Assembly: GCF_021401245.1 (NCBI RefSeq)
Contig: NZ_JACBFY010000001.1
Span: 682,001 to 746,000 of the forward strand
Source of the DNA: Pseudacidovorax sp. NFM-22
Lineage (GTDB): Bacteria > Pseudomonadota > Gammaproteobacteria > Burkholderiales > Burkholderiaceae_C
Length of the DNA stretch: 64,000 nt
Direction of reading: 5' to 3'
The first letter of the stretch is position 1; each line of letters begins with the position of its first letter. Shown piece after piece: positions 48,548-56,514 of this stretch. A model generated the notes under the pieces. The model had not been told where the DNA came from. It worked only from the letters and a program-made list of their open reading frames with translations, and searched no databases. The position numbers and the translations under genes are program-made.

Positions 48548-49582
48548 TCAGGCCTTGTAGCGCTCCTTGGCGCGCTGGGCGAAGTCGTTGGTGTAGAGCC
48601 GGTCCAGCTCGATCCGCTCCGGCCTGAAGCTGGCGTCGAAGGCGGTCATGGCGGCCAGTGCCGTGCGCGGCCCTTCCGGGGGAACCAGTCCGTCCAGCGC
48701 GATCGACTCGCGCACCTTGTCGAAAGCCGCCAGGTACAACGCGCGGTCGCCGAGCAGATGGCTTTCGGGAAGTGCCTTGATGAGGTCGCCGGGCCCGGCC
48801 GTCTGCAGCCACTTGAGGCTGTGCACGACCGCATTGGCCACCGCCTGCGCCGTGTTGGGCGCGCGCCGCAGGAAGTCCTCGGACGCATAGAGACAGGCAG
48901 CCGGCATGGGGCCACCGAACACCTCGGCCGTGCCACGCAAGGTGCGGCAATCGGCGATCAGTTTCACATCGCCCTTCTGCTCGAGCATGGTCATCACCGG
49001 TTCGCTGTTGCTCATGGCATCCACCTGGCCCGTGCGCAGCGCGGAGAGTGCGCCCGCGGACGAGCCCACGCCCACGTACTGCACATCCGCCGGACGCAGC
49101 CCGCCGCGGGCCGCCACCAGGCTGGCCATCATGTGCGTGGCCGATCCCACGGCCGACACGCCCACGCGACGCCCGCGCAGATCGGGCACCGCCTGATAGG
49201 CCGCGAAGCCCTTGGTCGACGTGCCCATGGCCACCTGGGGCGCGCGGCCCTGCAACACGAAGCAAGGGAAGAACTGGCCGCCGGCCTGCAGGTTCAGCGT
49301 GTGCTCGAAGGCGCCGGAGCAGATGTCGGCCGAGCCACTCAGCAGGGCCTGCAGGGCCCGCGCGCCCGCCGCATGGTCCACCACCTCCACGTCCAGGCCC
49401 TCGGCCCGGAAGTAGCCCAGCTGCTCGGACAGCGTCAGCGGCAGGTAGTAGAACGACGCCTTGCCCGCGACGGCAATGACGACGCGGTTCTTTTCGAGCC
49501 GCGGCTGGGTGCGCACGCCAGGCGCGATGGCCAGCGCGGCACCCGCGGCGGCCGCGGCGCAGAAGGCGCGGCGGTGGAGCAT
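48548..49582 (-). CDS. ABC transporter substrate-binding protein (SsuA/NMT1-like), orphan
   Basis: 344-residue periplasmic binding protein. The N-terminus HRRAFCAAAAAGAALAI has the RRxF pattern of a Tat signal peptide, with cleavage near residue 25. The mature part matches the SsuA/THI5-like family (YYLPLTLSEQLGYFRAEGLD, GARALQALLSGSADICSGAFEHTL, LRGRRVGVSAVGSATHMM). Relatives bind alkylsulfonates, taurine or thiamine precursors; the ligand here is unknown. No permease or ATPase gene lies next to it, so its partners must be elsewhere. GC-rich inverted repeats between mltD and this gene (48490-48547) may act as a terminator. Confidence 0.85.
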   Translation of the reverse strand: MLHRRAFCAAAAAGAALAIAPGVRTQPRLEKNRVVIAVAGKASFYYLPLTLSEQLGYFRAEGLDVEVVDHAAGARALQALLSGSADICSGAFEHTLNLQAGGQFFPCFVLQGRAPQVAMGTSTKGFAAYQAVPDLRGRRVGVSAVGSATHMMASLVAARGGLRPADVQYVGVGSSAGALSALRTGQVDAMSNSEPVMTMLEQKGDVKLIADCRTLRGTAEVFGGPMPAACLYASEDFLRRAPNTAQAVANAVVHSLKWLQTAGPGDLIKALPESHLLGDRALYLAAFDKVRESIALDGLVPPEGPRTALAAMTAFDASFRPERIELDRLYTNDFAQRAKERYKA

Positions 49583-49795
49583 GGCGGCGGTGGTTCCTCT
49601 CTGGCAAAGCTGTGGTGCTCGCTGACAGGGTCGCCGCCCCGTCGCATCGAGGGGGCCGCGCCTGGCAGGAGAGCCCGGGCGTTTGCCACGAGCTTAGGAG
49701 GCGCCGACGCGCAGCAGCATCCGGACCATCCCCCACACGGGTTTCCACGGAACGCACCGCGGGCAGCGGCGGCCGCATACCGCCCGCCGGCCGAC

Positions 49796-50188
49796 TCAGC
49801 GCCCGACGAAGAGGATCGCGATGTTGACCAGCAGCGCCAGCCCGAAGACGGCGCTGCGCATCGTGCTGCGTCCGCGGATGTAGAGCGACACGAACACCAC
49901 CCGCAGCAGCACATAGGCGACCGCGAGGGCATCGAGCCGTGCCTGCGCCGCGCCGTACTGGTGGGCGATAACCACCGCACCGATGAAGAAGGGCAGGCTC
50001 TCGAAACCATTGGCATGGGCTGCCATGGCCCGCGCGCGCCAGCCCTCCAGGCGGCCGGCCCAGTCGCGTGGCGCATCGTTGTCGCGGCGGGCGAAGGCGC
50101 CCGCCTTGGCGATGTACGCCGTCAGGTAGGGCAGCAAGGCGGCCACCAGCACGCACCAGTAGGCCAGCGTCAGGTGGCTCGCGTTCAT
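49796..50188 (-). CDS. MAPEG-family membrane protein
   Basis: 130-residue protein with four hydrophobic helices (TLAYWCVLVAALLPYLTAYI, ANGFESLPFFIGAVVIAHQY, ARLDALAVAYVLLRVVFVSLY, STMRSAVFGLALLVNIAILF). The MAPEG (microsomal glutathione transferase-like) pattern is seen in RAHANGFESLPFF and in the R-x-x-Y-I-x-G-R stretch near residue 105. Bacterial relatives are mostly uncharacterised. It begins 10 bases after the recR stop and is probably the last gene of the dnaX-ybaB-recR transcript. The 213 bases upstream of the next gene, 49583-49795, hold nothing I can identify. Confidence 0.82.
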   Translation of the reverse strand: MNASHLTLAYWCVLVAALLPYLTAYIAKAGAFARRDNDAPRDWAGRLEGWRARAMAAHANGFESLPFFIGAVVIAHQYGAAQARLDALAVAYVLLRVVFVSLYIRGRSTMRSAVFGLALLVNIAILFVGR

Positions 50189-50198
50189 GCCTTGCGCC

Positions 50199-50789
50199 TC
50201 AACGGCGGTCGACCAGCGCATGCGCGATGGTGCCCAGGTCGACGTACTCCAGCTCGCTGCCGGCCGGCACGCCACGCGCCAGGCGCGTCACGGTCAGGCC
50301 GCGGCTGCGCAGCGCCTCGGCGATCACATGGGCCGTCGCCTCGCCTTCGGCCGTGAAGTTGGTGGCGACGATCACTTCGCTCACCTGGCCGTCGGTGGCC
50401 CGCGCCACGAGCTGGTGCAGGCCGATGTCGCGCGGGCCCACGCCGTCGAGCGGACTCAGGCGCCCCATCAGCACAAAGTAGTAGCCGCGGAAGGCGCCCG
50501 TCCGCTCCAGCGCAGCCTGGTCGGCCGGGGTCTCCACCACCGCCAGCTTGCTGGCGTCGCGCTGCGGGTCGCGGCAGACCTCGCACAGCTCGGCCTCGGT
50601 GAAGGTGTTGCAGCGGCTGCAGTGATGCACCTGCAGCACCGCGTCCTGCAGCGCGCGGGACAGCACCTGGGCGCCGTTGCGATCATGCTGCAGCAGATGG
50701 AAGGCCATGCGCGAGGCCGACTTGGCGCCCACACCCGGCAGGCGCCGCAGCGCCTCGATCAGCGTATCGAGCGAATGGGCGTCGGACAT
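50199..50789 (-). CDS. recR: Recombination protein RecR
   Basis: 196-residue partner of RecF and RecO in recombinational repair of gaps. It has the N-terminal helix-hairpin-helix ([24 protein letters not shown]), the C4 zinc finger ([20 protein letters not shown]) and the Toprim domain ([34 protein letters not shown]). Length is normal. It lies 22 bases after ybaB and 408 bases downstream of dnaX, the classic dnaX-ybaB-recR order. Confidence 0.97.
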   Translation of the reverse strand: MSDAHSLDTLIEALRRLPGVGAKSASRMAFHLLQHDRNGAQVLSRALQDAVLQVHHCSRCNTFTEAELCEVCRDPQRDASKLAVVETPADQAALERTGAFRGYYFVLMGRLSPLDGVGPRDIGLHQLVARATDGQVSEVIVATNFTAEGEATAHVIAEALRSRGLTVTRLARGVPAGSELEYVDLGTIAHALVDRR

Positions 50790-50811
50790 CGTGCGGCGGC
50801 GAAGGGCAGGC

Positions 50812-51144
50812 TCAGAAGGGGAACTTCATACCCCCGGGCAGGCCCGGCATGCCGGCCGTGATCTTGCCCATCTTCTGCTCGCTGGTCTCCTCGGCCTTGC
50901 GCACGGCGGCGTTGAAGGCGGCGGCCACGAGGTCCTCGAGCATGTCCTTGTCGTCGGCCAGCAGGCTGGGGTCGATGGTCACGCGCTTGACGTCGTGCTT
51001 GCAGGTCATGACGACCTTGACCAGGCCGGCGCCGGATTCGCCTTCGACCTCGATGTGCGCCAGCTCTTCCTGGGCCTTCTTGAGGTTGTCCTGCATGGCC
51101 TGGGCCTGCTTCATCAGGCCGGCGAGTTGTCCTTTGTTGAACAT
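50812..51144 (-). CDS. ybaB: YbaB/EbfC family nucleoid-associated protein
   Basis: 110-residue DNA-binding protein that dimerises into a tweezer shape. The sequence is typical: [30 protein letters not shown] at the start (given here in two blocks, [19 protein letters not shown] and [20 protein letters not shown]), then [19 protein letters not shown] and the C-terminal Gly/Pro-rich [11 protein letters not shown]. It is placed between dnaX and recR, as in most proteobacteria. Confidence 0.95.
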   Translation of the reverse strand: MFNKGQLAGLMKQAQAMQDNLKKAQEELAHIEVEGESGAGLVKVVMTCKHDVKRVTIDPSLLADDKDMLEDLVAAAFNAAVRKAEETSEQKMGKITAGMPGLPGGMKFPF

Positions 51145-51193
51145 GGGGCGGGTTCCTTCCTAGGTCTGGAGATAAGGTTGTCGGTGAACGAAA

Positions 51194-53170
51194 TCAGGCC
51201 GGCTTGAGGGAGCCGGGCACGATGCGGGCGTCCCACTGGCGCATCAGCGCCTGCACATCGGGATCGCCCATGATGGCCTGCTCGGCCGCGAGTTGGCGGG
51301 CCTCGGCAGCCGCCCTGTTGCGCAGCGCCGGGCTGTCGACCACGGCGCCCACCTCGATGGCCAGCCGCACGGCATGGCCGGCGCCGGCCAGGGCATTCTG
51401 CAGCCGCTCGCGGCTGGCGCCCTGGTTGAGGGTTTCGCGCTCCACGCGCAGCAGCCACTGGTCGACGTCGCGCGCCACGAGCTGCGACTGCAGCGCCAGT
51501 TCGCGTGCCAGGGCATTGATCGCCTCCGCGGCCACGAGGCCCATCACGGTCTGGTGCCAGAAGTCACCCTCTTCGCTGGGGCGGATGCGCCCGGCGGCGG
51601 AATCGCGGGGCGCCTCGCGCGCGCCGGGAGGGGGCTGCACGCGCAGCGGGACGGCGACCACCGGCGTGTCGGGATCGCCGGTCGCGGGCGCCGGCCTGGG
51701 CGGCGGCGAAGGACTGCGGCCCGGCATGTCGACGACCGGCAGCCTTTGCACGGGGTGCCCGGCTACGGGTGCGGAAGCGGGCGCCACGGGGGCGGGACGT
51801 GCGACGGAGACGGCGTGCGTTTCGGCCTCGGCGCGCACGACCACGGGCGCCGGCGATGCCTGCTGCGCAGCGGGCATCCGCTCCGCCGATGGCCGTGCGG
51901 AAGGCATCTCCGGCGCCTGCGCGGCAGACACCTGCGCAGCCGGTGGCGCAGATGCAGACGCCTGCGCCACGGACGAGGCCCGCGGCGTCGCAGGCGCCAC
52001 CGCCATGCCGGCCGGTGCCGGCCGCGCCTCAGCGTTCAGCGGACTTTTTTTTTCAGCCGCGCCCGCAGGCTTGAAGGCCAGCAGACGCAGCAGCACCATG
52101 GTGAGCCCGGCGTACTCGTCGGGCGCCAGACCCAGATCCGCGCGGCCATGCAGGCAGATGCTGTAGAGCAGTTGCGTCTCGTCGGCGGGCATGGCGCCGG
52201 CCAGCCGGGCCACCTCGGCCGCATCCGGGTCGGCGGCATCGACGGCCGCGGCGCGGGCAGGCACGGCCTGCAGAACCGCCATGGCCTGGAGCACGGCCGT
52301 CATCTCCTCCAGCGTGGACGCGGCGGCGAGGCCGGCCACACGCATGGCCTCGACGGTCTCGACCACGGTGCCACCGTCGCCACGCGCCAGGGCGTCGATC
52401 AGCGCATGCACATGGCCGCGGTCGGCGCTGCCCAGCATCTGGCGCACACCGCCTTCGGCCAGGCTGCCGTTGCCATAGGCGATCGCCTGGTCGGTGAGGG
52501 ACAGCGCATCGCGCATGGAGCCACGCGCCGCACGCGACAGCAGGCGCAGCGCGCCCGGCTCGGCCTCGATCTGCTCGGCGCCCAGGACGCGCGTCAGGTG
52601 ATCCAGCACCGTCTCGGGCGCCATCGGCCGCAGGTTGAACTGCAGGCAGCGGCTGAGCACCGTGACCGGCACCTTCTGCGGGTCGGTGGTGGCCAAGACG
52701 AACTTCAGGTACTCGGGCGGCTCTTCCAGCGTCTTGAGCATCGCGTTGAACGCGGTGTTCGTGAGCATGTGCACTTCGTCGATCATGAAGACCTTGAAGC
52801 GCCCCTGCACCGGCTTGTAGACGGCCTGCTCCAGCAGGCCCTGGACCTCGTCCACGCCGCGGTTGGACGCCGCATCCAGTTCGGTGTAGTCGACGAAGCG
52901 GCCGGCATCGATGTCGGTGCAGGCCTGGCACACGCCGCAGGGCGTGGCGGTGATGCCGCCCTGGCCGTCCGGCCCCTGGCAGTTGAGCGATTTGGCCAGG
53001 ATGCGCGAGACGGTGGTCTTGCCCACGCCGCGGGTGCCGGTGAAGAGGTAGGCATGGTGCAGCCGCTGCTGCGTGAGCGCATTGCTCAGGGCCTGCACCA
53101 CATGCTCCTGGCCCACCATCTCGCCGAAATTGCGAGGACGGTATTTGCGGGCGAGCACGAGGTAGGACAT
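51194..53170 (-). CDS. dnaX: DNA polymerase III subunits tau/gamma
   Basis: Clamp-loader ATPase. The 658-residue tau form has domain I-III (residues ~1-370) with Walker A GTRGVGKTTVSR, a four-Cys zinc site (from CQGPDG to CGVCQAC), Walker B FMIDEVHML and sensor 1 LATTDPQKVPVTVLSRCLQF. Next come a Pro/Ala linker (~376-530) and a C-terminal polymerase-binding domain. At residues 373-376 (EKKS) the DNA has nine A in a row, followed by a GC-rich hairpin. Reading one base back gives K-S-A-E-R and a stop at 52029, a gamma-like product of about 380 residues. The ATG at 53168-53170 gives MSYLVLARKYRP, the family start. It is divergent from ffs. Confidence 0.95.
   Translation of the reverse strand: MSYLVLARKYRPRNFGEMVGQEHVVQALSNALTQQRLHHAYLFTGTRGVGKTTVSRILAKSLNCQGPDGQGGITATPCGVCQACTDIDAGRFVDYTELDAASNRGVDEVQGLLEQAVYKPVQGRFKVFMIDEVHMLTNTAFNAMLKTLEEPPEYLKFVLATTDPQKVPVTVLSRCLQFNLRPMAPETVLDHLTRVLGAEQIEAEPGALRLLSRAARGSMRDALSLTDQAIAYGNGSLAEGGVRQMLGSADRGHVHALIDALARGDGGTVVETVEAMRVAGLAAASTLEEMTAVLQAMAVLQAVPARAAAVDAADPDAAEVARLAGAMPADETQLLYSICLHGRADLGLAPDEYAGLTMVLLRLLAFKPAGAAEKKSPLNAEARPAPAGMAVAPATPRASSVAQASASAPPAAQVSAAQAPEMPSARPSAERMPAAQQASPAPVVVRAEAETHAVSVARPAPVAPASAPVAGHPVQRLPVVDMPGRSPSPPPRPAPATGDPDTPVVAVPLRVQPPPGAREAPRDSAAGRIRPSEEGDFWHQTVMGLVAAEAINALARELALQSQLVARDVDQWLLRVERETLNQGASRERLQNALAGAGHAVRLAIEVGAVVDSPALRNRAAAEARQLAAEQAIMGDPDVQALMRQWDARIVPGSLKPA
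52009..52053 (-). promoter_or_regulatory. Putative dnaX frameshift/slippage signal
   Basis: Nine consecutive A on the coding strand (52045-52053) lie at codons 373-376 of dnaX. Downstream, CGGCCGG and CCGGCCG form a compact hairpin (about 52009-52023). Inserting one A, or a -1 ribosomal shift, leads to a TGA at 52029-52031 five codons later. A-run slippage making the gamma subunit is known for Thermus, and -1 frameshifting for E. coli. A nine-A run is very unlikely by chance in such GC-rich coding DNA. Confidence 0.65.
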
Positions 53171-53257
53171 CCGGTCGATTCTAAGAGGCGGTGCCCTCGG
53201 CCCTGGGATGGCCCGCCGCGGCGGGATGGCTTGCAAGCCTGGGTTATGATCGACCTC

Positions 53258-53351
53258 GACGGGCCTCCCCGCATGGTCAAGCGGCCAACCGGGTCAGGTG
53301 GGGAACCAAGCAGCCCTAACTGCGTAGCCAGTGCCGGGGGTAAGGCTCGTC
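53258..53351 (+). ncRNA. ffs: 4.5S signal recognition particle RNA
   Basis: About 94 bases that fold as a single long hairpin. The ends GACGGGCCT and AGGCTCGTC pair over nine positions (one G-U). The apical part carries the conserved SRP core: GGTCAGG on the 5' side, a GGAA tetraloop, and AGCAGCC on the 3' side, the site bound by Ffh. A TATGAT -10 element at 53245-53250 lies 7 bases before the first base. It sits just upstream of, and divergent from, dnaX, a common place for it in betaproteobacteria. The exact 3' end is uncertain by a few bases. Confidence 0.9.
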
Positions 53352-53598
53352 ACCTTCTTCTTCGATCGTCGTGTCCGCGCCAGCGGGCCTCGAACCCGCC
53401 GGGTTCGCGATCCCCCCCATCTCCTCTGTGTCACCGCCGCGGGTCGGGCACGTGCATTCGCGCCCTTTCCCCCGGGTTCGTGAATGTTGCTTTGCAATTG
53501 TTAAGCGCTTGACAGCCGGCCGATCCGGCGCCTGCATCGATTCCTAGACTGCCGCCCAGAACCCCATCCCGGGGCTGTTGGCTCGACTGGAATACACC

Positions 53599-53910
53599 GT
53601 GAAGCGCTCGACTTTCCTGCTGCCCGTGCTCGTCCTCCTCACCCTGCAGGGCTGTGCCTGGACGGCCCGCCCCGGGGACCGCGAGGACCCGATTCCTCCG
53701 CGGCTCGTCAAGGAAGGCGACACCTGGGCGTGGGACCGCCCGGGCGCCTTCGGACCCGTGCCCCAGGCCCTGGCCTCCGCCGGTGCCCGCGTGTGTGGCT
53801 CGCTCGACAAGAACGGCACGCACTGGAAACCCACCGGCTACCACGCACACGCCGAGGATGGCCTGGGCCGTCCCTTCGACGGCGGCGGCTACTTCTGCGT
53901 GCCGCAATAG
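53599..53910 (+). CDS. Small putative lipoprotein of unknown function (103 aa)
   Basis: 103 residues from GTG 53599. The N-terminus is a lipoprotein signal: KRSTFLLPVLVLLTLQGC with lipobox LQGC (C19). The mature part is short and soluble with two further Cys (ARVCGSLDKNGTHW and GGYFCVPQ at the very end) that could form a disulphide, and a His-rich YHAHAEDGLG. The GTG is preferred over TTG 53578 because it gives a compact signal peptide. The final segment GRPFDGGGYFCVPQ suggests a defined fold, but no family is recognised. The 247 bases between ffs and this gene contain nothing else identifiable. Confidence 0.62.
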   Translation: MKRSTFLLPVLVLLTLQGCAWTARPGDREDPIPPRLVKEGDTWAWDRPGAFGPVPQALASAGARVCGSLDKNGTHWKPTGYHAHAEDGLGRPFDGGGYFCVPQ

Positions 53911-53964
53911 GCCCTCCGCCGCAGGGCCTCGCGCCGCCAAGAGGAGCGCGGCCGCGCCAAGGCC

Positions 53965-54735
53965 TCAGCGGCCGCCCACGAAGCCGCCCAGCATCCGGTC
54001 GATCAGGCCCAGCAGCGGCGACTCCAGCATCGGCAGCACCCAGGCCATGGCCGCCATGCCGGCCGTGAGCGTGACCGGAAAGCCGATGGCGTAGATATTC
54101 ATCTGCGGCGCCACGCGCGAGATGATGCCCAGCACCAGGTTGACGAAGAGCAGCAGCCCGACCATCGGCAATGCAATCCACAGTGCGCTGGCGAAGAGCT
54201 CGGCGCCCAGCTCGTGCACCCGCACCCGCATCAGCGCATCCATGAGGCCGCCGCCGATGGGGAACACCTCGAAGCTCTTGATGACGGCCATCAGCACCGC
54301 GAGGTGGCCATTGACCACCATGAAGAGCAAGGTGGCCAGCGCGCCGAAGAAGCGCGACACGGCGCTGGCCTGCGTGTTGTTGATCGGATCGAAGAAGCTG
54401 GCGTAGTTCAGGCCCATCTGCAGGCCCGCCAGTTCGCCCGCCAGTTCCACGGCGGCCAGGATCAGCCGCGCCGCGAAGCCGATGGCCATGCCGATGCCGG
54501 CCTGCTGGACCAGCGCTCCCAGGGCCAGCGGGCTGTCCACGCCGATGGCGGGGGCCGGCGGCAGCACGCCCTGTGCGCACAGGGCGATGACAAAGGCCAG
54601 GCCGATGCGTGCGCGCACGGGCAGCGCGCGCGAGGAGAACACGGGGGCCGTGGTGAACAGGCCCAGCACCCGCAGGAAGGGCCAGAGCACGGGCGTGATC
54701 CACGCCGTGAGCTGGGCTTCGCTGAAGGTCAGCAT
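53965..54735 (-). CDS. fliR: Flagellar export apparatus protein FliR
   Basis: 256-residue membrane protein of the flagellar type III export gate (FliP5-FliQ4-FliR1). It shows six to seven hydrophobic helices and family stretches PVFSSRALPVRARIGLAFVI, AGLQMGLNYASFFDPINNTQ and NVVLGIISRVAPQMNIYAIG-like text near the end (LVLGIISRVAPQMNIYAIGF). It is the last gene of the fliF-to-fliR run in this window and starts 46 bases after fliQ. Confidence 0.95.
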   Translation of the reverse strand: MLTFSEAQLTAWITPVLWPFLRVLGLFTTAPVFSSRALPVRARIGLAFVIALCAQGVLPPAPAIGVDSPLALGALVQQAGIGMAIGFAARLILAAVELAGELAGLQMGLNYASFFDPINNTQASAVSRFFGALATLLFMVVNGHLAVLMAVIKSFEVFPIGGGLMDALMRVRVHELGAELFASALWIALPMVGLLLFVNLVLGIISRVAPQMNIYAIGFPVTLTAGMAAMAWVLPMLESPLLGLIDRMLGGFVGGR

Positions 54736-54781
54736 GCGTGGGCCCGCACGGCCGGCCGCCCGCTCGGTGCCGGGCGGGAGA

Positions 54782-55051
54782 TCACGCGACGACGCTGGGC
54801 AGCGACTCGATGATGCGGCGCAGGTAGTCCACCAGCATCGTCAGCATCCAGGGCCCGGCGATGGCCAGCACGGCCACGGCCGCGACCAGCTTGGGCACGA
54901 AGGCGAGCGTGGCCTCGTTGATCTGCGTGACGGCCTGGAAGATGCTCACCACCAGGCCGACCGCCAGCACGGCCAGCAGCACGGGGGCGGAGACCATCAG
55001 CAGCAGCAGCAGTGCGTCCTGGCCGGTCGTCAGCACCATCTGGGCGTTCAT
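54782..55051 (-). CDS. fliQ: Flagellar export apparatus protein FliQ
   Basis: 89-residue two-helix membrane protein of the export gate. Helices are DALLLLLMVSAPVLLAVLAVGLVVSIFQAV and LVAAVAVLAIAGPWMLTMLVDYL, joined by the conserved TQINEATLAFVPK. The start MNAQMVLTTGQDAL follows fliP by 24 bases. Length and sequence are standard. Confidence 0.95.
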   Translation of the reverse strand: MNAQMVLTTGQDALLLLLMVSAPVLLAVLAVGLVVSIFQAVTQINEATLAFVPKLVAAVAVLAIAGPWMLTMLVDYLRRIIESLPSVVA

Positions 55052-55075
55052 GGAAAAGGTCCTCGAAGAGATCGG

Positions 55076-55825
55076 TCAGGTGATGAAGCTGGCGGCCAGC
55101 GAGCCCAGCAGCAGGTTCCAGCCGTCGGCCAGCACGAAGAGCATGAGCTTGAAGGGCAACGCCACGAGCACCGGCGACAGCATCATCATGCCCAGCGACA
55201 TCAGCACGCTGGACACCACGATGTCGATCACCAGGAAGGGGATGAAGATCATGAAGCCGATCTGGAAGGCCGACTTCAGCTCGCTGGTGGCGAAGGCCGG
55301 GATCAGCACGCGCAACGGCGCCGTCTCGGCCGTGGTCTCCGAGGGCAGCTTGGCCAGCCGCGCGAACAGCGCGAAGTCGGACTGCCGCGTCTGCTTGAGC
55401 ATGAACTGGCGCATCGGCTGCTCGGCGCGCGAGAGCGCCTCGTCGAAGGCGATGGCGTTGCGGCTGTAGGGCTCGTAGGCCTCGGCGTAGACCTTGTCTA
55501 GCGTCGGCCCCATCACGAAGAGCGTGAGGAAGAGCGAGAGGCCGATGATGACCTGGTTGGGCGGCGCCGCTTGGGTGCCCATGGCCTGCCGCAGCAGCGA
55601 CAGCACGATCACGATGCGGGTGAAGCCCGTCATCATCAGCACCACGGCCGGCAGGAAGCTCAGCGCGGTGAAGAAGAGCAGCGTCTGGATGGGCACCGAG
55701 TAGCTGGTGCCGCCGGCGCCCTGCCCGATCAGCAGCGGCAGCTGGCCGGCCGCGGGCGCCTGTTGCGCGAGCACCGGCGCGATGAGCGCCACGCCGAGGG
55801 CCGCGCCCGCGAGCCACTTACGCAT
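55076..55825 (-). CDS. fliP: Flagellar export apparatus protein FliP
   Basis: 249-residue core subunit of the export gate. An N-terminal signal peptide (MRKWLAGAALGVALIAPVLA) precedes helices including IQTLLFFTALSFLPAVVLMM, and the FliP signature MTGFTRIVIVLSLLRQAMG. Later blocks are LIPAFATSELKSAFQIGFMI and DIVVSSVLMSLGMMMLSP. All family features are intact. The start overlaps the fliO stop by 8 bases. Confidence 0.96.
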   Translation of the reverse strand: MRKWLAGAALGVALIAPVLAQQAPAAGQLPLLIGQGAGGTSYSVPIQTLLFFTALSFLPAVVLMMTGFTRIVIVLSLLRQAMGTQAAPPNQVIIGLSLFLTLFVMGPTLDKVYAEAYEPYSRNAIAFDEALSRAEQPMRQFMLKQTRQSDFALFARLAKLPSETTAETAPLRVLIPAFATSELKSAFQIGFMIFIPFLVIDIVVSSVLMSLGMMMLSPVLVALPFKLMLFVLADGWNLLLGSLAASFIT

Positions 55826-56111
55826 CGCCGGACTCCTGGACAGAGAAGGCGCCGGCCGCAGGCAGGGTGTGCAGGCAGTTCACCGCTTGCGCCGTCACGC
55901 CCAGCACCAGCCAGGTGCGCGCATGGGCCGGCCCGACTTCCACGGTGACCACCCGCTGCTGCGGCCCCACGGCCACCGCCGACACCACGCGCGACGCCGC
56001 ATCGGCAGCGCCCGGCGCCAGCAACTGCCGCGCGCGCAGGCGCCGCAGCACGAAAGGCAGCGACGCGATCAGTGCAATGAAGAGGACGATGGTGAGAAGG
56101 CTCTGCGTCAC
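55818..56111 (-). CDS. fliO: Flagellar biosynthetic protein FliO
   Basis: 97-residue small membrane protein that helps FliP assemble. It has one N-terminal helix (TQSLLTIVLFIALIASLPFVL) followed by a basic turn and a beta-rich cytoplasmic part (VSAVAVGPQQRVVTVEVGPA). The GTG at 56109-56111 is chosen because the helix then starts at once; an upstream ATG at 56195 would overlap fliN and add non-membrane residues. FliO is poorly conserved, so the call depends partly on its place between fliN and fliP. Confidence 0.85.
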   Translation of the reverse strand: MTQSLLTIVLFIALIASLPFVLRRLRARQLLAPGAADAASRVVSAVAVGPQQRVVTVEVGPAHARTWLVLGVTAQAVNCLHTLPAAGAFSVQESGDA

Positions 56112-56148
56112 GCGGCAAGCACCCGGATCGGATCGAAGGAAAAGGCGC

Positions 56149-56514
56149 TCAGGCGCGGTGCACGCGGCGCAGGCGTTCGGAAGGCGTGACCACATCGGTC
56201 AGCCGGATGCCGAAGCGGTTGTTGACCACCACCACCTCGCCCTGCGCGACCAGGTAGCCGTTGACCAGCACGTCCATGGGCTCGCCGGCCAGCGTGTCCA
56301 GCTCGACGATGGTGCCCTGCCCCATCTGCAGCACCTGCTTGATCGGCACCTTCTTGCGGCCCAGCTCCACCGACAGCTGCACCGGGATGTCCAGCACGCG
56401 CTGGATGTCCTGTGCCATGGCCGCCGCATCGGGCGCGGCCGCGGCGGCACCGGGCTCGCCGGGCTCCAGCGGCTCGGCCCAGGCGGCGGAAGAGGAAGAG
56501 GTGTCATTGCTCAT
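56149..56514 (-). CDS. fliN: Flagellar motor switch protein FliN
   Basis: 121-residue switch-complex subunit of the C-ring. After a low-complexity Ser/Ala/Glu N-terminus, the SpoA domain (~45-120) reads VLDIPVQLSVELGRKKVPIK, QMGQGTIVELDTLAGEPMDV and LVAQGEVVVVNNRFGIRLTD. The ATG at 56512-56514 overlaps the end of fliM by 11 bases, indicating coupling. Length is normal for a FliN without fused FliY domains. Confidence 0.95.
   Translation of the reverse strand: MSNDTSSSSAAWAEPLEPGEPGAAAAAPDAAAMAQDIQRVLDIPVQLSVELGRKKVPIKQVLQMGQGTIVELDTLAGEPMDVLVNGYLVAQGEVVVVNNRFGIRLTDVVTPSERLRRVHRA

Noticed and set aside
48338-50356. A 672-residue plus-strand open frame opposite the binding protein and MAPEG genes
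   Set aside because: No recognisable motif, low-complexity Arg/Ala/Gln composition, and it covers several well-supported genes on the other strand.
51293-53512. A 739-residue open frame opposite dnaX
   Set aside because: Composition is the usual His/Arg/Gln antisense pattern, and it runs through the 4.5S RNA gene. The real dnaX motifs are all on the minus strand.
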